Below are positions 11,050-23,900 of a DNA stretch of 64,000 bases, one piece after another. Source of the DNA: Trichuris trichiura (taxonomy: Eukaryota; Nematoda; Enoplea; Trichinellida; Trichuridae). The stretch's first letter is position 1. Each line of letters begins with the position of its first letter. The DNA lies in the NCBI GenBank assembly GCA_037903355.1, contig JBAJFE010000029.1, positions 1-64,000 on the forward strand. The letters run 5' to 3'. The position numbers and the translations under genes were made by a program. A model generated the notes under the pieces. That model did not search any database. It saw nothing but the letters and a program-made list of their open reading frames with translations, and was not told the DNA's origin.

Positions 11050-14000
11050 TCTTGAAGTACATTGAACCTACTTTCGCTCTGCCTTTTATTTGAAATTAAC
11101 AGTGCAGAGGTTTTCCAGCAAATGATCAACCTGTTTGAAATCAGGTTGTATTGATCAAGGCGAAAATAAATTACGTTGTTTTCAGCCTTTCGCGACAATT
11201 AAACATCTTCAATCCCTCATACGCCCCCGTATGCTTCTGTACTTTGGGAATTTTTTTGAATTCTCGAAAACAAGATGAGAATTTTAACTGGAGTAAAAGG
11301 AAACGCCTACGAAGGAACAGACGACTGTTCCCGTACGCAGTCAAACTGGGCGGTCATTCTGCACGTGCTGCAATGTTTAAGCTGTAATGCACAATTTTTG
11401 CTTACGCGTGTCCGAAAAGTGCCTTTCCAAATGAAGCGATTAATTTCTGTCGCCATACTGGCTCAGGTTGCTAAATGATAGGGAAGACCAAATATTTTAG
11501 TACTACTAAAGTCTGCTGCTAAGGTGGATAGCCACAATTTTCTGATGAACGATTTGCTTTTTCTTTTTGGACATGGCCTTCCACGGATGCCAGTTTACTT
11601 GAAGCTTTACTTATTCAAAAAAGGAAAGACCAAAGCATAAAGTCTACAGCGCGATCGTGGGCATTTACAACTTAATCAACCTACGCACGTAGAGTCCAAA
11701 AAGTGACTGTACGTTACCTGTAGTGATTTGTATTCTACCAAATTTAATTGAAGCTGTTCACCAAAACAGATAAGATATTTAAAGACTCTATGGTTGTTTA
11801 AATAAGATACTTATTAAATAAGATTTTGGTGATCAGGTAAAATGGAAAATGTGTTTATTCTGTTTACTACATAGATAACACGAGACCGATAATTTCTGGC
11901 ATCATACTTTGAACTTCGTCACTGTCCTTCCTTCTAAGGCTATCTTTTTTCCAGTTAAGGTTATTCAACTTCATTCGTTGTAGTGGATTGTTATCCTAAG
12001 GCAGAGTACGCTCCATTAAAATTATCGTACGACTGGCCGATGTTTACGAGTACCCACGCAAGCAACCTGAACTAGTTTTTCAACGGCTGTAGATTAGAAA
12101 AAAAGAATAATCTACTCCTAAGAGAACGGACACCCACGGCAAAACCACGGTTCTGCTAATTGTTTAAAATTATTCAACTGCATGACGTTTAAGTGCTTTT
12201 CTCCAATTTCTGCGTAGCCATTTCTTCTGCATCAATTATTGAAGCTGCTCACTTCGTCTGCGAAGACCACTATGCACATCTTTCTTGTCTGTTATGGCAT
12301 TATGTTTAATCTGAACCTGATTTTGCCTTTGCAGCCTGATATAATCTGCCTTCTTCTCTACGAAGAAAGTTGAAAAGTTGGAGCACAGCTGACTGTCACT
12401 TTTCCAGTACTCAATAGCAATAGATTTAACGATACGCGGATCTAGTCAACGGCTGTACCTCCACTGGTTTCGTCGGCAATATCAATCGTTAATACGTGAC
12501 TATACTGTGTAATGAAGTGTGATTAGCGTAACAACTGCATATTAAATACCCGATACGCTTTTTATTGTGATAATATTTTTGTGCAATGCCAATTTTCACT
12601 GTACAATTTATTTTTGTTAGCACTATTGCATTTAGGTAAGTTTTACCTGGCGAACTATTCAAACCTCGACGTCCCAGCACACTCATCTCTCATCGTAGAC
12701 ATGAAGAAAAGAAAACAGGTGAATAAAATGAGGCTTTATAAAGACATAAACTTCTAGGATACCTTTCCAGATTATCAAGAGGGGAAACACTTGTGCCAGC
12801 ATTATGCGACCATAGGAAGAAGTCGGACTTTCAGAATTAAAATTATCATGCTGGAATAACACACGAACTATAATGGATAAACAGACTTTCGTTAGATCTC
12901 TTCACGGCTTTTCTAGTTCCTACTGGACACCTGTTGAGCAGAACAGAAACTCGTCAGATCAAAAGCTGCCATTTAATTACTTATGCTCACAAGAGACAGG
13001 AAAAACCGTGAAGAAGTCTAAGGACACATCACTGATCCGTTAGAAGATACTTAGTCTTCATGAAACGGTTGTACTCATGCTGATCATGGGCAGTCTTATT
13101 TAAGGACAAATGCCCATCTAAATGAAGGCTGAATGGCTACTAGTAAGACTTTCAAAATGCTTAAAATGTGTTCCAGACTAATAAATGGTGAATGCTGAAG
13201 CAGACATTTCCGTTAAACTAAGTATTATCCGTGTTATCTTACGATCACTACAGCTACCTTGAAGATGCTCACAGTTGTGGAACAATACTATTCCAGAAAT
13301 GCTGATCACTAGACTAGATTACTGTTCGTTCTTATTTTTACTGGTCAATCCAATCTTTGACTGAACATCCGTCCTCCCATTAAATATTACTCCAGTTCAC
13401 AAGAATAAAAACTGCTTAAAATGAAAAAAAAGTTAGCACACAGAAAATACGTATAAATTGGCCTCTGACGCAACGGAAACACAAAAAAGAATTGCGGTAT
13501 TCTCTGAAACGCATATTAAGAACTGAACTTTGAAAAAAGAAGCAGAGATCAACAACAAGCAAACAAACCTGAAAATCAATTGCCGTGAAACAGTTCTTTA
13601 TGGCCGCTTCGATAAAGGGGACAATTCTCCGCGAAAACCATTATTATTTGCTTTGGTTTGACAATGACAGTTTCATAGCACGGGCTGACGCGATCGGTTT
13701 GCCGCCATGGGTTGGATAGGCTTACTTTGCTAATTAGGGCTTCAGAACGATTCGTTAGCTCTATCGGTTTGTAATGTTAAATGCACAACCTCAAAGCATA
13801 GAAAATCCTTAACGTCCTCACTAAACAATTCTGTTCTTATCTAATCACCCGTGGCGAAAGTTTATGACTGGGCGCTGCTGTGTGAGCAACGAGTAGTGAA
13901 AATGAACTGAAGATAGGATGTCTTCTAATGGGAATGTAGATGATCGTGCTTGTGGCTTGTCACTTTTTTGCCCTTTTACTGTTCGTAAAAATATGTAGGG

Positions 14001-14533
14001 CTTACGAGAATGGGCTTTCCCGTTAACGGGGCATTCACCAGATGAACGCGGTGGCAACGGCGGAACTCGCTTTCCGAAAGTTCTGCATTTTCTCCACGCT
14101 TTTTCACGGACAGTAAATGGCTAAACGTGGCATACCACGAAAGGCAGGATAAATGGATAAACGTATAAATGGGTAATAAGTGGATAAACAATGTACGTAA
14201 ACTAAATGGGTTTGCGACATTTGAAATAAAGTTGTTTAACTGAATTTTGCTTAAAATGCGACAACTAGCTTTGAAACTCCTTAGAAAGACAGTTACCTTA
14301 AACTACATCAATATCTCAGCGTGATTTATTTTGGTCCTCAACAAAAAAGACTTTGATTAATAATATACTCATAGCCGACTCGCTTAATTTTTAATTACAA
14401 AAGTAACGATTAGACTTAGCTTTTTTAAACCTGCTTTTTGCTGCATTTGCGGCATACATACCTGAAAACCGTTTATCCGCATTGTTTCCTGTTACCGTAA
14501 ATTAGCGGTGAGTGATATTGTAGAAGGAACGCA
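11050..14533. other. Intergenic, no gene seen
   Basis: No exon with plausible splice sites and protein-like content was found. Minus-strand frames at 13845-14191 overlap in two phases and look accidental. The region includes the promoters of the divergent neighbours (member A leftward, QNG1 rightward). Confidence 0.5.
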
Positions 14534-16554
14534 ATGCATGCAGAATGGAATTGTGATTATCTAACAAGAAACAACATATTGGATCCGTGGGCTTCGGTGA
14601 ATTATATTGCCGAAAATGCGGAAGACGTCAAGCTACACAAGGAAAAGTTGGAGGAAGCTGCTAAGAAAGTAGATTTAATAGAAGATGCTCATGTCTAAAA
14701 GATGTGTCTGTCTGATTGCAGATTACCGTGAAAATAATTAACGGCGCCTTGAAAACAGCATTTGTAAGGCCATCTGGACTTCACGTCTTTAACGATGTGA
14801 CTCTGCCTTTGAAAGATGCGGTCGACCGGTTTGGACTTTTTAACCTACCGAATGACAGAGGAAGAATAATGGACTACGATTTTCAGATGGTGCTTTGTCT
14901 GTGCTATGTCGTTTTCGTTCTGGGTTGATTTTATGCCCGGAGAACCGAAATACATGATTAAATCCCCAGATGGTCTACTGTGGAAAGGTACTAGAGCAGT
15001 AATGGTCCGGTTCAACCAGTTGATCAAGGTAAAAGTATGTAGTTCTTGAATTTAGGAAAGCCTGGTCGTTGCGCAGGGTCTGGCAAGCGCATTAATATTG
15101 ATAGTTATAAAAAGTAGGCATTTACGCAAATGACCACCCAAATGATTTCATTGTCATTCCAGAGCTGTTTCTGTAGCATTTTCACCAAAATGTAGCGCAA
15201 ACCAATCATCATCTTCCATGGTTGGTTAGTGGATTGATTGTTTCAGTACGCTAGCACGTAGATCTTTCCTTGCTCCCGCTCTTTATTGAATAAGAAGTTC
15301 TTTACGGTACGCAACTTGAATATCAGTGCTCTTTGAAATAATATGATTCCTATTCGTGCTCTTAACTGATTACGTAATCACAACGCTGAGTCTGTCGTAC
15401 AGATGACAAAGCGTTTTCTTACTTTATTACCGATAAAAGCTAGCAATACCGACAATACTGAAATTCCACAAAAAACTTTAGAAAAAACAATACCGACCAT
15501 AATAATTAGGAGACTGTAGAGTTCTCGAACCTTTGCAACTCCGTTACGACCAACTTTCAAACGTATTATAATAGTAGCCCACGGCCCTATAACTATTATA
15601 CTTCTTTATTCGTTCTAACAGAGGTCAGTTTAGTGCGGTATCCCATCGAACGCGACAGCTTTTGGTATTATGTCGCGTAAAGTCTTCAATTTTTTCATGA
15701 TGACCCGACGGAGTGCGCTGCCTCCGATGATGGAAGAACGCTATCAAGCGGTAACTGAAGTGGCCTCTATTCTTAACGAGGCAATAAGACTGCAGAATTT
15801 GATTTTACCGTCGTTTTCACTGTATTCAGTTTTCAGAAGTTCGATGGTAGTTTCTACAATTGCGTTAAGAAAGTGAACAATGACCCTATGCAGTTAATGT
15901 CTTTAGTATTGGAAAACTTTCCTTGCTTCCGGGACATTGCCATTTATAAGGGGCAGAAAGGTAAGTGAACGGGGCGATTCAGCTGATAATTTTTCGTATT
16001 CTTTTCTAGTGTCCTTTTTGTTGAAAGCACAGTTGCTAGTTCTTGGCGTAGGCGTTCTCTTGGATGAACACGGCATTCCAGGTCCAGTTGACCGCAGCAG
16101 TTATTTTGTTCTTTCCACAAATCATCGAAACGTACAAATGATGCGGTATTATGAAGCTTTAATTCTTTCACCCGAAATTGAGAACAGGATGAAAAAAGGC
16201 AATTGAACCTGTTTTTGTTATCCAAAAATAGTGTTTCATCACCTTAGGCGAATTGTTCACCTATGGCGAACCATCGGAAGTTGAAATGCGGGCAGTTGCG
16301 TGCAAGTGTATGCAGGTGTGATTTTATGAACTTTTGATTGTCCATTATTCCATTATACGCCGCATGAACATTGTCGAAAATTCTTTTAGCTAATAACTGA
16401 AATTGTTAACGTCGAATTGGAAAAAGCCGGGGAAACGATCCGAGTTGACTGTTTGGACATTGACAGCTTCGTGGATATGGATCGCATATGGTCGGTAGCT
16501 AAAGTTCAGCGCGGTCAGATATTGTTCCCACGAACGAGGAACATATTTTATTGA
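14534..16554 (+). CDS. QNG1: Queuosine 5'-phosphate N-glycosylase/hydrolase (DUF2419)
   Basis: Eight exons: 14534-14668, 14722-14828, 14887-15028, 15634-15780, 15837-15960, 16010-16198, 16248-16315 and 16390-16554. All phases are consistent and the product is 358 residues, close to the roughly 340 of animal QNG1. Recognisable family blocks are LDPWASVNYIAENAEDVKL near the N-terminus, VDRWCFVCAMSFSFW, CGIPSNATAFG, PPMMEERYQAV, KFDGSFYNCV, LENFPCFRDIAIYKGQKVSF, KAQLLV, ELFTYGEPSEVEMRA and the C-terminal RTRNIFY. The enzyme releases queuine base from queuosine 5'-monophosphate, letting eukaryotes recycle this tRNA wobble base obtained from microbes. Introns 4 and 6 start with GC (GAG|gcaata and AAAAAAG|gcaatt). 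These donors are required by homology and phase. The 605-bp third intron is much longer than the rest. Confidence 0.9.
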
Positions 16555-17447
16555 ATAGCATTAAGTCTTTTTAGGATTAAATAATAAATAACCCACTTTG
16601 GTTGTTTTGCTGTTATGGCATTTAAAAGGGAGCAATGGCAAACGGTAGCTGTCATCACTAGTATATGCAAGCACATTGATAATGCATGCTTGTTGTGCGC
16701 ACAATTGACTCAATCTCAAATCACTGACTGTATGCAAAGCTCAATAAGAAAACGTTGATGTAGTGTGCATTGTATTTTGTTTTTGTCAGCAAGTAAGTGG
16801 CCATCCATCCGTTGGAAAGCTTCTCATGTTCAGTTTGAAGCATTGGAAATGGTTGGGAAATACCAACCTTGTGAAAAGAGCGTAATCGCTGCATTTTCAC
16901 AAACCTTCTGATCAAAGCATATGGCAGCAAGTTGTAAATAGGCGTTTCGATCGTTTCTTGCCACACTGCACCAAGTTTCTTCATTCCAGGTTTTATTCGC
17001 AAGCTTCAATGTAATGTTGATGGTCGTGATGAACTGGAAAGCAAAATCGGCTCGTCAGCGGCCTGCGAGTTTTATTCTGAAGCATCAATCGATATCTATC
17101 ATTATTTAATGTCTATATCCATTCAAGGCAGTTAAATTCTCTTTGTTTTTGCTACAAAATGTATCCTCCCTGAGTGAGCTTTTATGGCACCGGAGGGAAT
17201 CTCATTGTCATAAGTGATGCCCAGTTTTGAAAAATTATAATCATAAAGCGTAATGATGCGCACAATCGAGCAGACGGGGTGCAAATGGGCAGCAAGAATA
17301 AGTGTGCATAGCATGGCGATTTAATGAGCAAATAGTAAACCGCAGCTGTCATATCTATCATATCCGCGTTAGCCAACCAGAACTTTCTTCAGTGTGAAGC
17401 TAAGACCACTCGGCAGCAGATTCTAGACGTAAACCTATTCGTCTCGT
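16555..17447. other. QNG1 3' flank and intergenic
   Basis: A canonical AATAAA sits at 16583-16588, 29 bp after the QNG1 stop, and is a likely polyadenylation signal. The rest up to the next start codon shows no exon. Confidence 0.6.
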
Positions 17448-18028
17448 ATGAACATGAAGTCTTGGCTGGTTGCGGTACTTTTATCTTGCTACACAGCGTC
17501 ATCCGATTCTCAAACTTGCGGCGGAATACCAACTCAGGGTAAGACTTAACGATGAAATTCTAATTTTATTAAATTCTATTATTGTTATTAGGTTTTACAT
17601 GTTTATCGCGATTGTACAATTTTCGCACCAAGGATAACCGCTTGGCGGACACGACAGTAGCTACCGAGCTTGAACGCGCAGGTTTTACGAACTTTGGGCA
17701 AGTCGGAAAAATATTGTCACATAACGAATCGTCCATATGCGGCTTTCTGCAACCAGTTAAGACGCTCTTCAGTAATACTCTGATGACAACTTACTACATA
17801 ATGAATGAATTGCTTTACGCACAACGAATAGCTGATGGGTACGAAACCAGAACCCAACTTGGCTGGGCTGTTCCAGGAGTTGGCATGTGCGGGGCGACGC
17901 AAAAAATTTACGAACTCTACAAGCCGCATGATGGTATCATACAAGTTCCAGAATCCATGCTTTCTCAACTCTTGTCATCTGGCTACGTTTATCAAGGGGT
18001 TTCTTTCGCCATTTGGCCTGTTTCATGA
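17448..18028 (+). CDS. Secreted protein resembling DUF5648 repeats
   Basis: Two exons, 17448-17538 and 17592-18028, with a 53-bp intron and a 175-residue product. The N-terminus is a signal peptide (SWLVAVLLSCYTASS). The mature part holds repeats of the type 'LYxxxxxD...A...GxxxxGxxGxI...C', for example RLYNFRTKD...ERAGFTNFGQVGKIL...CG, AQRIADGYETRTQLGWAVPG...CG and YELYKPHDG...LLSSGYVYQGVSFAIWP. This pattern resembles the DUF5648 repeat seen in secreted proteins and lipases of bacteria and some invertebrates. Aromatic positions typical of DUF5648 (DHFYT) are degenerate here. The family call is tentative, secretion is well supported, and no catalytic residues are evident. A second in-frame ATG lies two codons downstream. 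Confidence 0.75.
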
Positions 18029-20976
18029 ATATTTTGTTACGCGTTATCTGATCAACTTTGAAATTATTTAAAGTCTATCGCGCTAAGCGCTGGAAAACTG
18101 ATTGCAACGTTGCCGGTAGCATAGCATTTATCAGCGTGCGCAATCTCGATGAATAACTGCTTTCAAAAATTTAGGAACAAAATGTTTATCAGTTAGCGCG
18201 GCAGCTTGGTTAAGCAGCGTTAAATCACTGCGGTTGATGCTAAGAAAGCCTATTCACTGTGGACTAATAGTTGCGCCATACAGTCAACGTAATATTCTTG
18301 TACTCTGAAAGTTTCGCAACGGATTGGAAGGTTTTCATATTAAATTATCGTATGGCTTTGTATTGCCCGTTTGTAGTTTTCTGAGCTGAAATTAAACGGA
18401 TGGATGAGCTCAGTCTCAAGTTACTGATAGTGACATTTGTTTGCTTGATAACGATATGTTAATCCATCAACTGCTGGGTCGTTTATTTGATTTTATTTCA
18501 GAAACCCAAATATGGGCAATAGAAGGTGGATTGCAAAGGTTCGATATGAAAACATCACAATCTCTAAAACGCTTGAAGAAGACTATAACAATCATGTTCC
18601 TTAACTAGGAGGCAAAGGAGTAGTGGAAGTCGAACGACATACGGTACTGACAGTACTTGAAAACGTTCCGCAACTTTAAAATGTAAACTGTTTATTCTCA
18701 CTTTATTAGTGACTATTCGGCTGTGAAATTTACATTATTAACACGAATAGATAAATTGATTTTGTAACTTTGCTAAAAGACGAAGGCCCGCAAAATAATT
18801 GCAGAACTTGTACAAATTAGTTAAGTTCGTTTACATACTCTACGATAAATTGGACGTAGGACAGCAGAGCAGCTTTACGTGCTAATAACAAACAATACCA
18901 CGTTGTAGCAGCATTATTACGGTTGTTTTTGCTTCTCACGAGCATTTCCTTGCTGAGATAGGTAGTTAGCTGAAATGGCGGTGGAAGCATTCCAAGGACA
19001 TTACCTCTTCTGTGTATAGGAGCTTCGTGTAAACATTTATTAAAGGTATGAAATGCCAAGTGGACACTGTGCATATTTAGCGTATTAGCGATAAACAAGC
19101 GCGGAAGATATTTGAGATAGGCAAATAAACTTTCTTCGCACAACTGCGATTCATGCGAATAGCATTAGTTGCAAAAGCCAGTGCAAGTAGCCAAATGCGC
19201 ATGCTGACAGTGTCTTGAATCGGTAAAAGAAAAATTCGATACATATTCTGCTGACTGTTGCTGGGAGATCATAAATACCTACTTCGCGCTACTTTCCGGA
19301 TGTCGTCTCTGCGTTGGCATAAAAAAATTTTGCAAGTCAACAGCTGCTCACACATTAATGACTTCGCGTTAGATTTACAACGCACCCGAGGTGGTAGCGT
19401 TCACTGTCATTCATCTTCTGTTCCGTTTATGGTTACAAAGGTGTCGTTTAGTTGACGTCGTGTCTGCCGTTAACGAAGCAGCGTCAGACAAAAAAAGCAG
19501 GAAACGGCTGGAAAGAGCCATTTAAACTTTGCGCTGCAAACGTCTAACTCTATGACATTAAGTCATATTTCAGGGGAAGGACATAATCAGTGTGGAACGA
19601 CCCCCTCGTAAGGCCTTTGACTGTGGGCAACGATCGTAGAGAATTCTCATTGCAATAACAACTGGTTTCAACAGAACGCACCATCGTGCAAGGGCCTTTT
19701 CAAACTTTAAGTGGGGTTAACGGTCACAAAGCGCAGAAAGACTTCCTTTGACAAAAGTGGTTCCCAGATGGCATCAGCGGCAAACATTATTGTTCAGTCA
19801 AGTCTTCTATTGACGCCATGATTTGCCTGCCCATCAGCAGTAGTAACTGTTTTGAAAACAATTCCTCAATGGGAAGAACGTAAAACGTTCCTATAAAAGA
19901 TTAAAGGCTTTCCTGACGCGAGAACGTAATTTCAATAAAATTAAGTCGCGGAAGCCAAACGCTACTGAAGTACAGGTTGAAACTTAAAAGAAGCCACACT
20001 AAAGATTGTTATGTCGCAAGCCGATGTGGTCAGGCAGTTTTGAAAATAAGTTGTCCATTTGGATCAATATTGACTCTACGCAAGTAAGCAAAATTGAAAA
20101 CTAGCAGCAACGGATGTTTGTTACTTATCGTTCAAATAATCGTGCGCGTTTCCGGTGGAAAAAATCAATTCAACGCTAACAACCAAAACGGAACTGCAAT
20201 GCGTGCAAACCTCAACGTGATTAATTTACTTCTGGCCACGCAAACCCTTTTTGCCTAAATAAGCCACAAGGAGTAATTTCCTCAATATCGAAAACCTCGC
20301 TTCCCAATCTTAGCAACAGATTACGTCACAAATGGTCCCTTCCTTCAGGTAAGCGTAAACTGTAAGTCGTGAAGTAAAATGTAGGTGGTTATCTGCCAAA
20401 ATTATCTTAAAGCACGCAACAGCTAAATAATTTAGGTCATTGAGACTCAACTGTTAAACGGCGCTCACGCAAGAAAAAAACAATGCATTTGGAGGAAACA
20501 TTTGGCGCTTTTTGTGAACCATAAAAGCATTGCCAAGCTTATAGAATATGTAAAATAGGTCACTGTTTAATTGGCTGAAAATGTGGCACGTGAAAACTAC
20601 CGTCTTTGAAAAACGGACACGGAAACATTCCGCGTACGGCTTTACTGCCAAAGACGGACCTCCTCTTCCCATTCGTGCGCAACAGCGCCAACGAACAAAC
20701 CGAACGCAACCATATCTCTCCTTTCGACTTGTCAACAGGGATAACAATGAAGACTGAATCAAAGCCAATCTTTTAACGTAACAGGTAGAAACGGTGGAGC
20801 AAATATGGAATAAAGCGAAAAGCTATAGTCTGTGCTTCTCACGCGTACAAAAACGCCTTTTGCCGTTAAGACACCGGTGAACGGCTCCCCAATTGATTAC
20901 TGTACAATAGTGGCCATCGACTAGATATGGTTTTTAAAAAACAACAATGGCATATAAAAATGCGCCTATACCATTT
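18029..20976. other. Intergenic, possible exon relics only
   Basis: At 18496-18560 an acceptor-like TTTCAG is followed by ETQIWAIEGG, resembling ETQKWAIKS at 9406-9470. A minus-strand signal-like peptide (MRIWLLALAFATNAIR, near 19150-19216) has no workable downstream exon. No complete gene was built. Confidence 0.4.
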
Positions 20977-23900
20977 TTACGACTGCCTCTGAGAATCTTC
21001 CAAACAGCGCAGACGCTTTTGCATAGCCATTTGCAACTCGGCGTGAAAGTTATTCACGGCGTTGTGTTCTTTCGAGGAATGGTCGACGCCAACTTTTGCT
21101 TGAACTGCTGGTTTCGGTTTCGCCGGTATTGTTGGTCTGCCGTTGCAGCGAGAATTGGTCGGAGCAGCGCAGGACAGCCTTGTAGTTTCGCTCCTCTTCG
21201 GAGGCGGTGGAGGTGGCAGCTTGCAACTTCGATTTCCGTTGCTCGCTGCCGAGGGAGGAGCAACCTTTTCCGTCTGCAAAACGGGTGCGCATTCCGTTGG
21301 CGGATGAACAACTAATGATGTCGCAACTACAGGCACTTCGCTTTCGCGACTAAGTAACCCGTAGTCATCAGGAGCCGACGTCAACAACTGTGTGTCAGCT
21401 AAGAAACACACTGGCGATGGAGGTGGCGGAAATTCGTCCGCCGACTCTTTTGAGGCAGAGTGTTGAAGGAAGTGAGCATATGGAGGCGGTGCTGGAGGAA
21501 GTTCTTCGTCCGAGTCATTTTCTTCCTCCGCTGCGCTCGCGTCACAACTGATGGTCAAATCAACCATCGACTGCTGCTGTTCCAAAACTTTATCAGGGTT
21601 CATCACCGGCGCCTGCTTATTCAGCAGTGAATCTTTGCGAGACGCAAAGGCTAAAGGCATCTGCTGCCGACTGACGTCAGTCCCAGAAGCCTTAGCACCA
21701 GCGCAGTTTTTTGTTGGTTGCCGTTTGATCGTACCCGTGCACGAGTCCGACTCGAATGCATTTAAGGAAAGCTGATCGACCCGATCTGTTGAATCCGTGC
21801 TACCGCATATACTTCTAGCGTCACTGATGCTGCACGCTTTGGGCATAAGTGCAGGACTACAGCACTGGCTAACCGAAACGCGCATTTCATCTTTGACGGA
21901 TATTGTCGGCGCTTCAACGGGAGTCAACGTTTTGCTACTTCTATTCAACTGATCCCGTCTAACATCACTAGCGGCCTTTGGTCGCCCAACAACTCCCAAA
22001 CCGTTGACACTGTTTGCACCCGCCGTTGCGCCGCTGCGAGACAAATCGGGCAACTCGTTAGACGCCAAAACGTCGCAAAGTTCTGCCTGCAATTGTTCCT
22101 GTCTGTGATGCGGGAGTCCGTTGAAACGTTCCGCCGAGTTGGCTCGGTTTGGACTCAATTTAGCCTTATGCTCTTCCGCCAGCACAGCAGTACCCCTTTC
22201 GTAATTTTGCAACAATTGGCGGCCGTTCTAAGAAAAATATTAAAATTAAGAATATGCAGGAAACAATAATCGCGTTCAGTAGAAAGCACCTTGGCTATAC
22301 GAATGCACGCGATCCATCTTTGACAAGTTTTCTCATCTTCAGCGCAAAGGTACTTGATATACTTGGATGCCTTTACTTGGATCTGCGGGTGCTATAAACA
22401 GAGCGGCGCCTCAAAAACTGTTAACGTTTCAAGAAGCTCGCGAACGTACCTTAAGAGCGAAACCGTAGTTGCTGGGTGCCTTGTACTTCTTTTTCCACCC
22501 AACGGCGCTGTATACTTGGACTACGTCGAAGTTCATGAGACACGTCAAATCTTTGGAAGACTTAGAAAAAAGAGCGAAATGAGTCTACACACGAGCATTG
22601 GGAAAAATGTAATGCGTACTGCTTACCTTGCTCTTCCCTTTAGGCACGTAGTAGAGTCCCGAACCTCGTAGAACAAAGAGATACTTTTTCCAAGACTTTT
22701 TTCCGTCCGACTTTAAATACAATGGTCCTTCTAGCTCGGGAGGTTGAACGCGGGATGGTGTGAAAAATTCCTAGAAAAAAAGCTGACAGTTCGATCTTTA
22801 AAATTCAATCATCACACCTCAATTAGCTGTTGACGCGCATCGAGCCCAAAGACCGAGTTGCGGTCTGAGTGAGTATGGTCCAACAGGTAATTTTCTGGAC
22901 AACAGAACATGTCGTACTTATCGGCTCGTTCGGTAAAAAGCAGTCGATTGGGGGAATTTTCTGTCCACATTAGGATATTTTCAACAATAAGCTCGTGGTC
23001 TTCGTAGATGCGTTCTGAAAAAATAACAAAACATACTCAATCCAATTCAAAAAGCCAAAAGAAGTTGGCGCTGGGCGGGCTAGTTGTTGAAAATAGTCAC
23101 GAGCTATTGTTTAGCGAAAAAGCGTAGCGTCCGCTTGAAAATTAATGCTCGTCTCACGCTGCCGACCTTTTCTTTACGTTGGCAAACAATGGCACTTTCA
23201 CCTTTCCAGTTTTGCAATAGTCACTTCCGCTCGGACGACTCTCACGATTCAAAGAAGGAGAGCAATGGTTAACGCCTAACCAAATGCGCTTGCAAATTGG
23301 GCGGCAAATAAAATAGGCCACAAAGTCGAAGAAAACCTAGTATACACACTGGGAGGACGCAAGGACAACGTGGACAAGAAAAGCTCCACTGGACGATGAC
23401 GAAAAGTTAATTAAAGTACCTTCGCAATTTGAAAGAAGGCACCGTCGCCTGACGATGACCACAACGACCTAACAATTCAGCCACAGTCGAACGAGAACAA
23501 GACGATTTAGGAGTTCGGAATTCCCTCAAATGCACTATGCTGCTTGCCTCAGGTCAATCACTGATGTTCCCACTACGCTTAGCAAGACATCGTCTTTCGC
23601 CTTGAGCAATTCAAGCAACCCCGCTTTGAAGAAACATATGAGGTCTATGCTTCCAAATCGCAACGTCGAACGTGGGAACCTGAGGAGATGGTCATTAACT
23701 CGTCCATTTGTCGCTAATTCGTAAGAAACCCCATTGGCAATCGTCACTGACATATGACCATTACCTGCACCGAGAAAACGCGCAGGGTCCTTCGTTAACT
23801 TAGGGATGCGACCTCGCTGAACGCAACTCTGACTCCAGATAGCTCTTAGAGCAAAGTCCAAAATTTAAATGAGTACGTTTGCCAAATATAATCACCAAAT

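Noticed and set aside
18817..19216. Minus-strand signal-like peptide plus a 108-codon frame
   Set aside because: The signal-like start and the longer frame are in different phases, and no donor/acceptor pair joins them. The residue pattern of the longer frame is not convincing.
20947..21315. Plus-strand frame of 122 codons and other frames overlapping 20977-22215
   Set aside because: Shadows of the Pro-rich last exon of the MRL gene on the minus strand.
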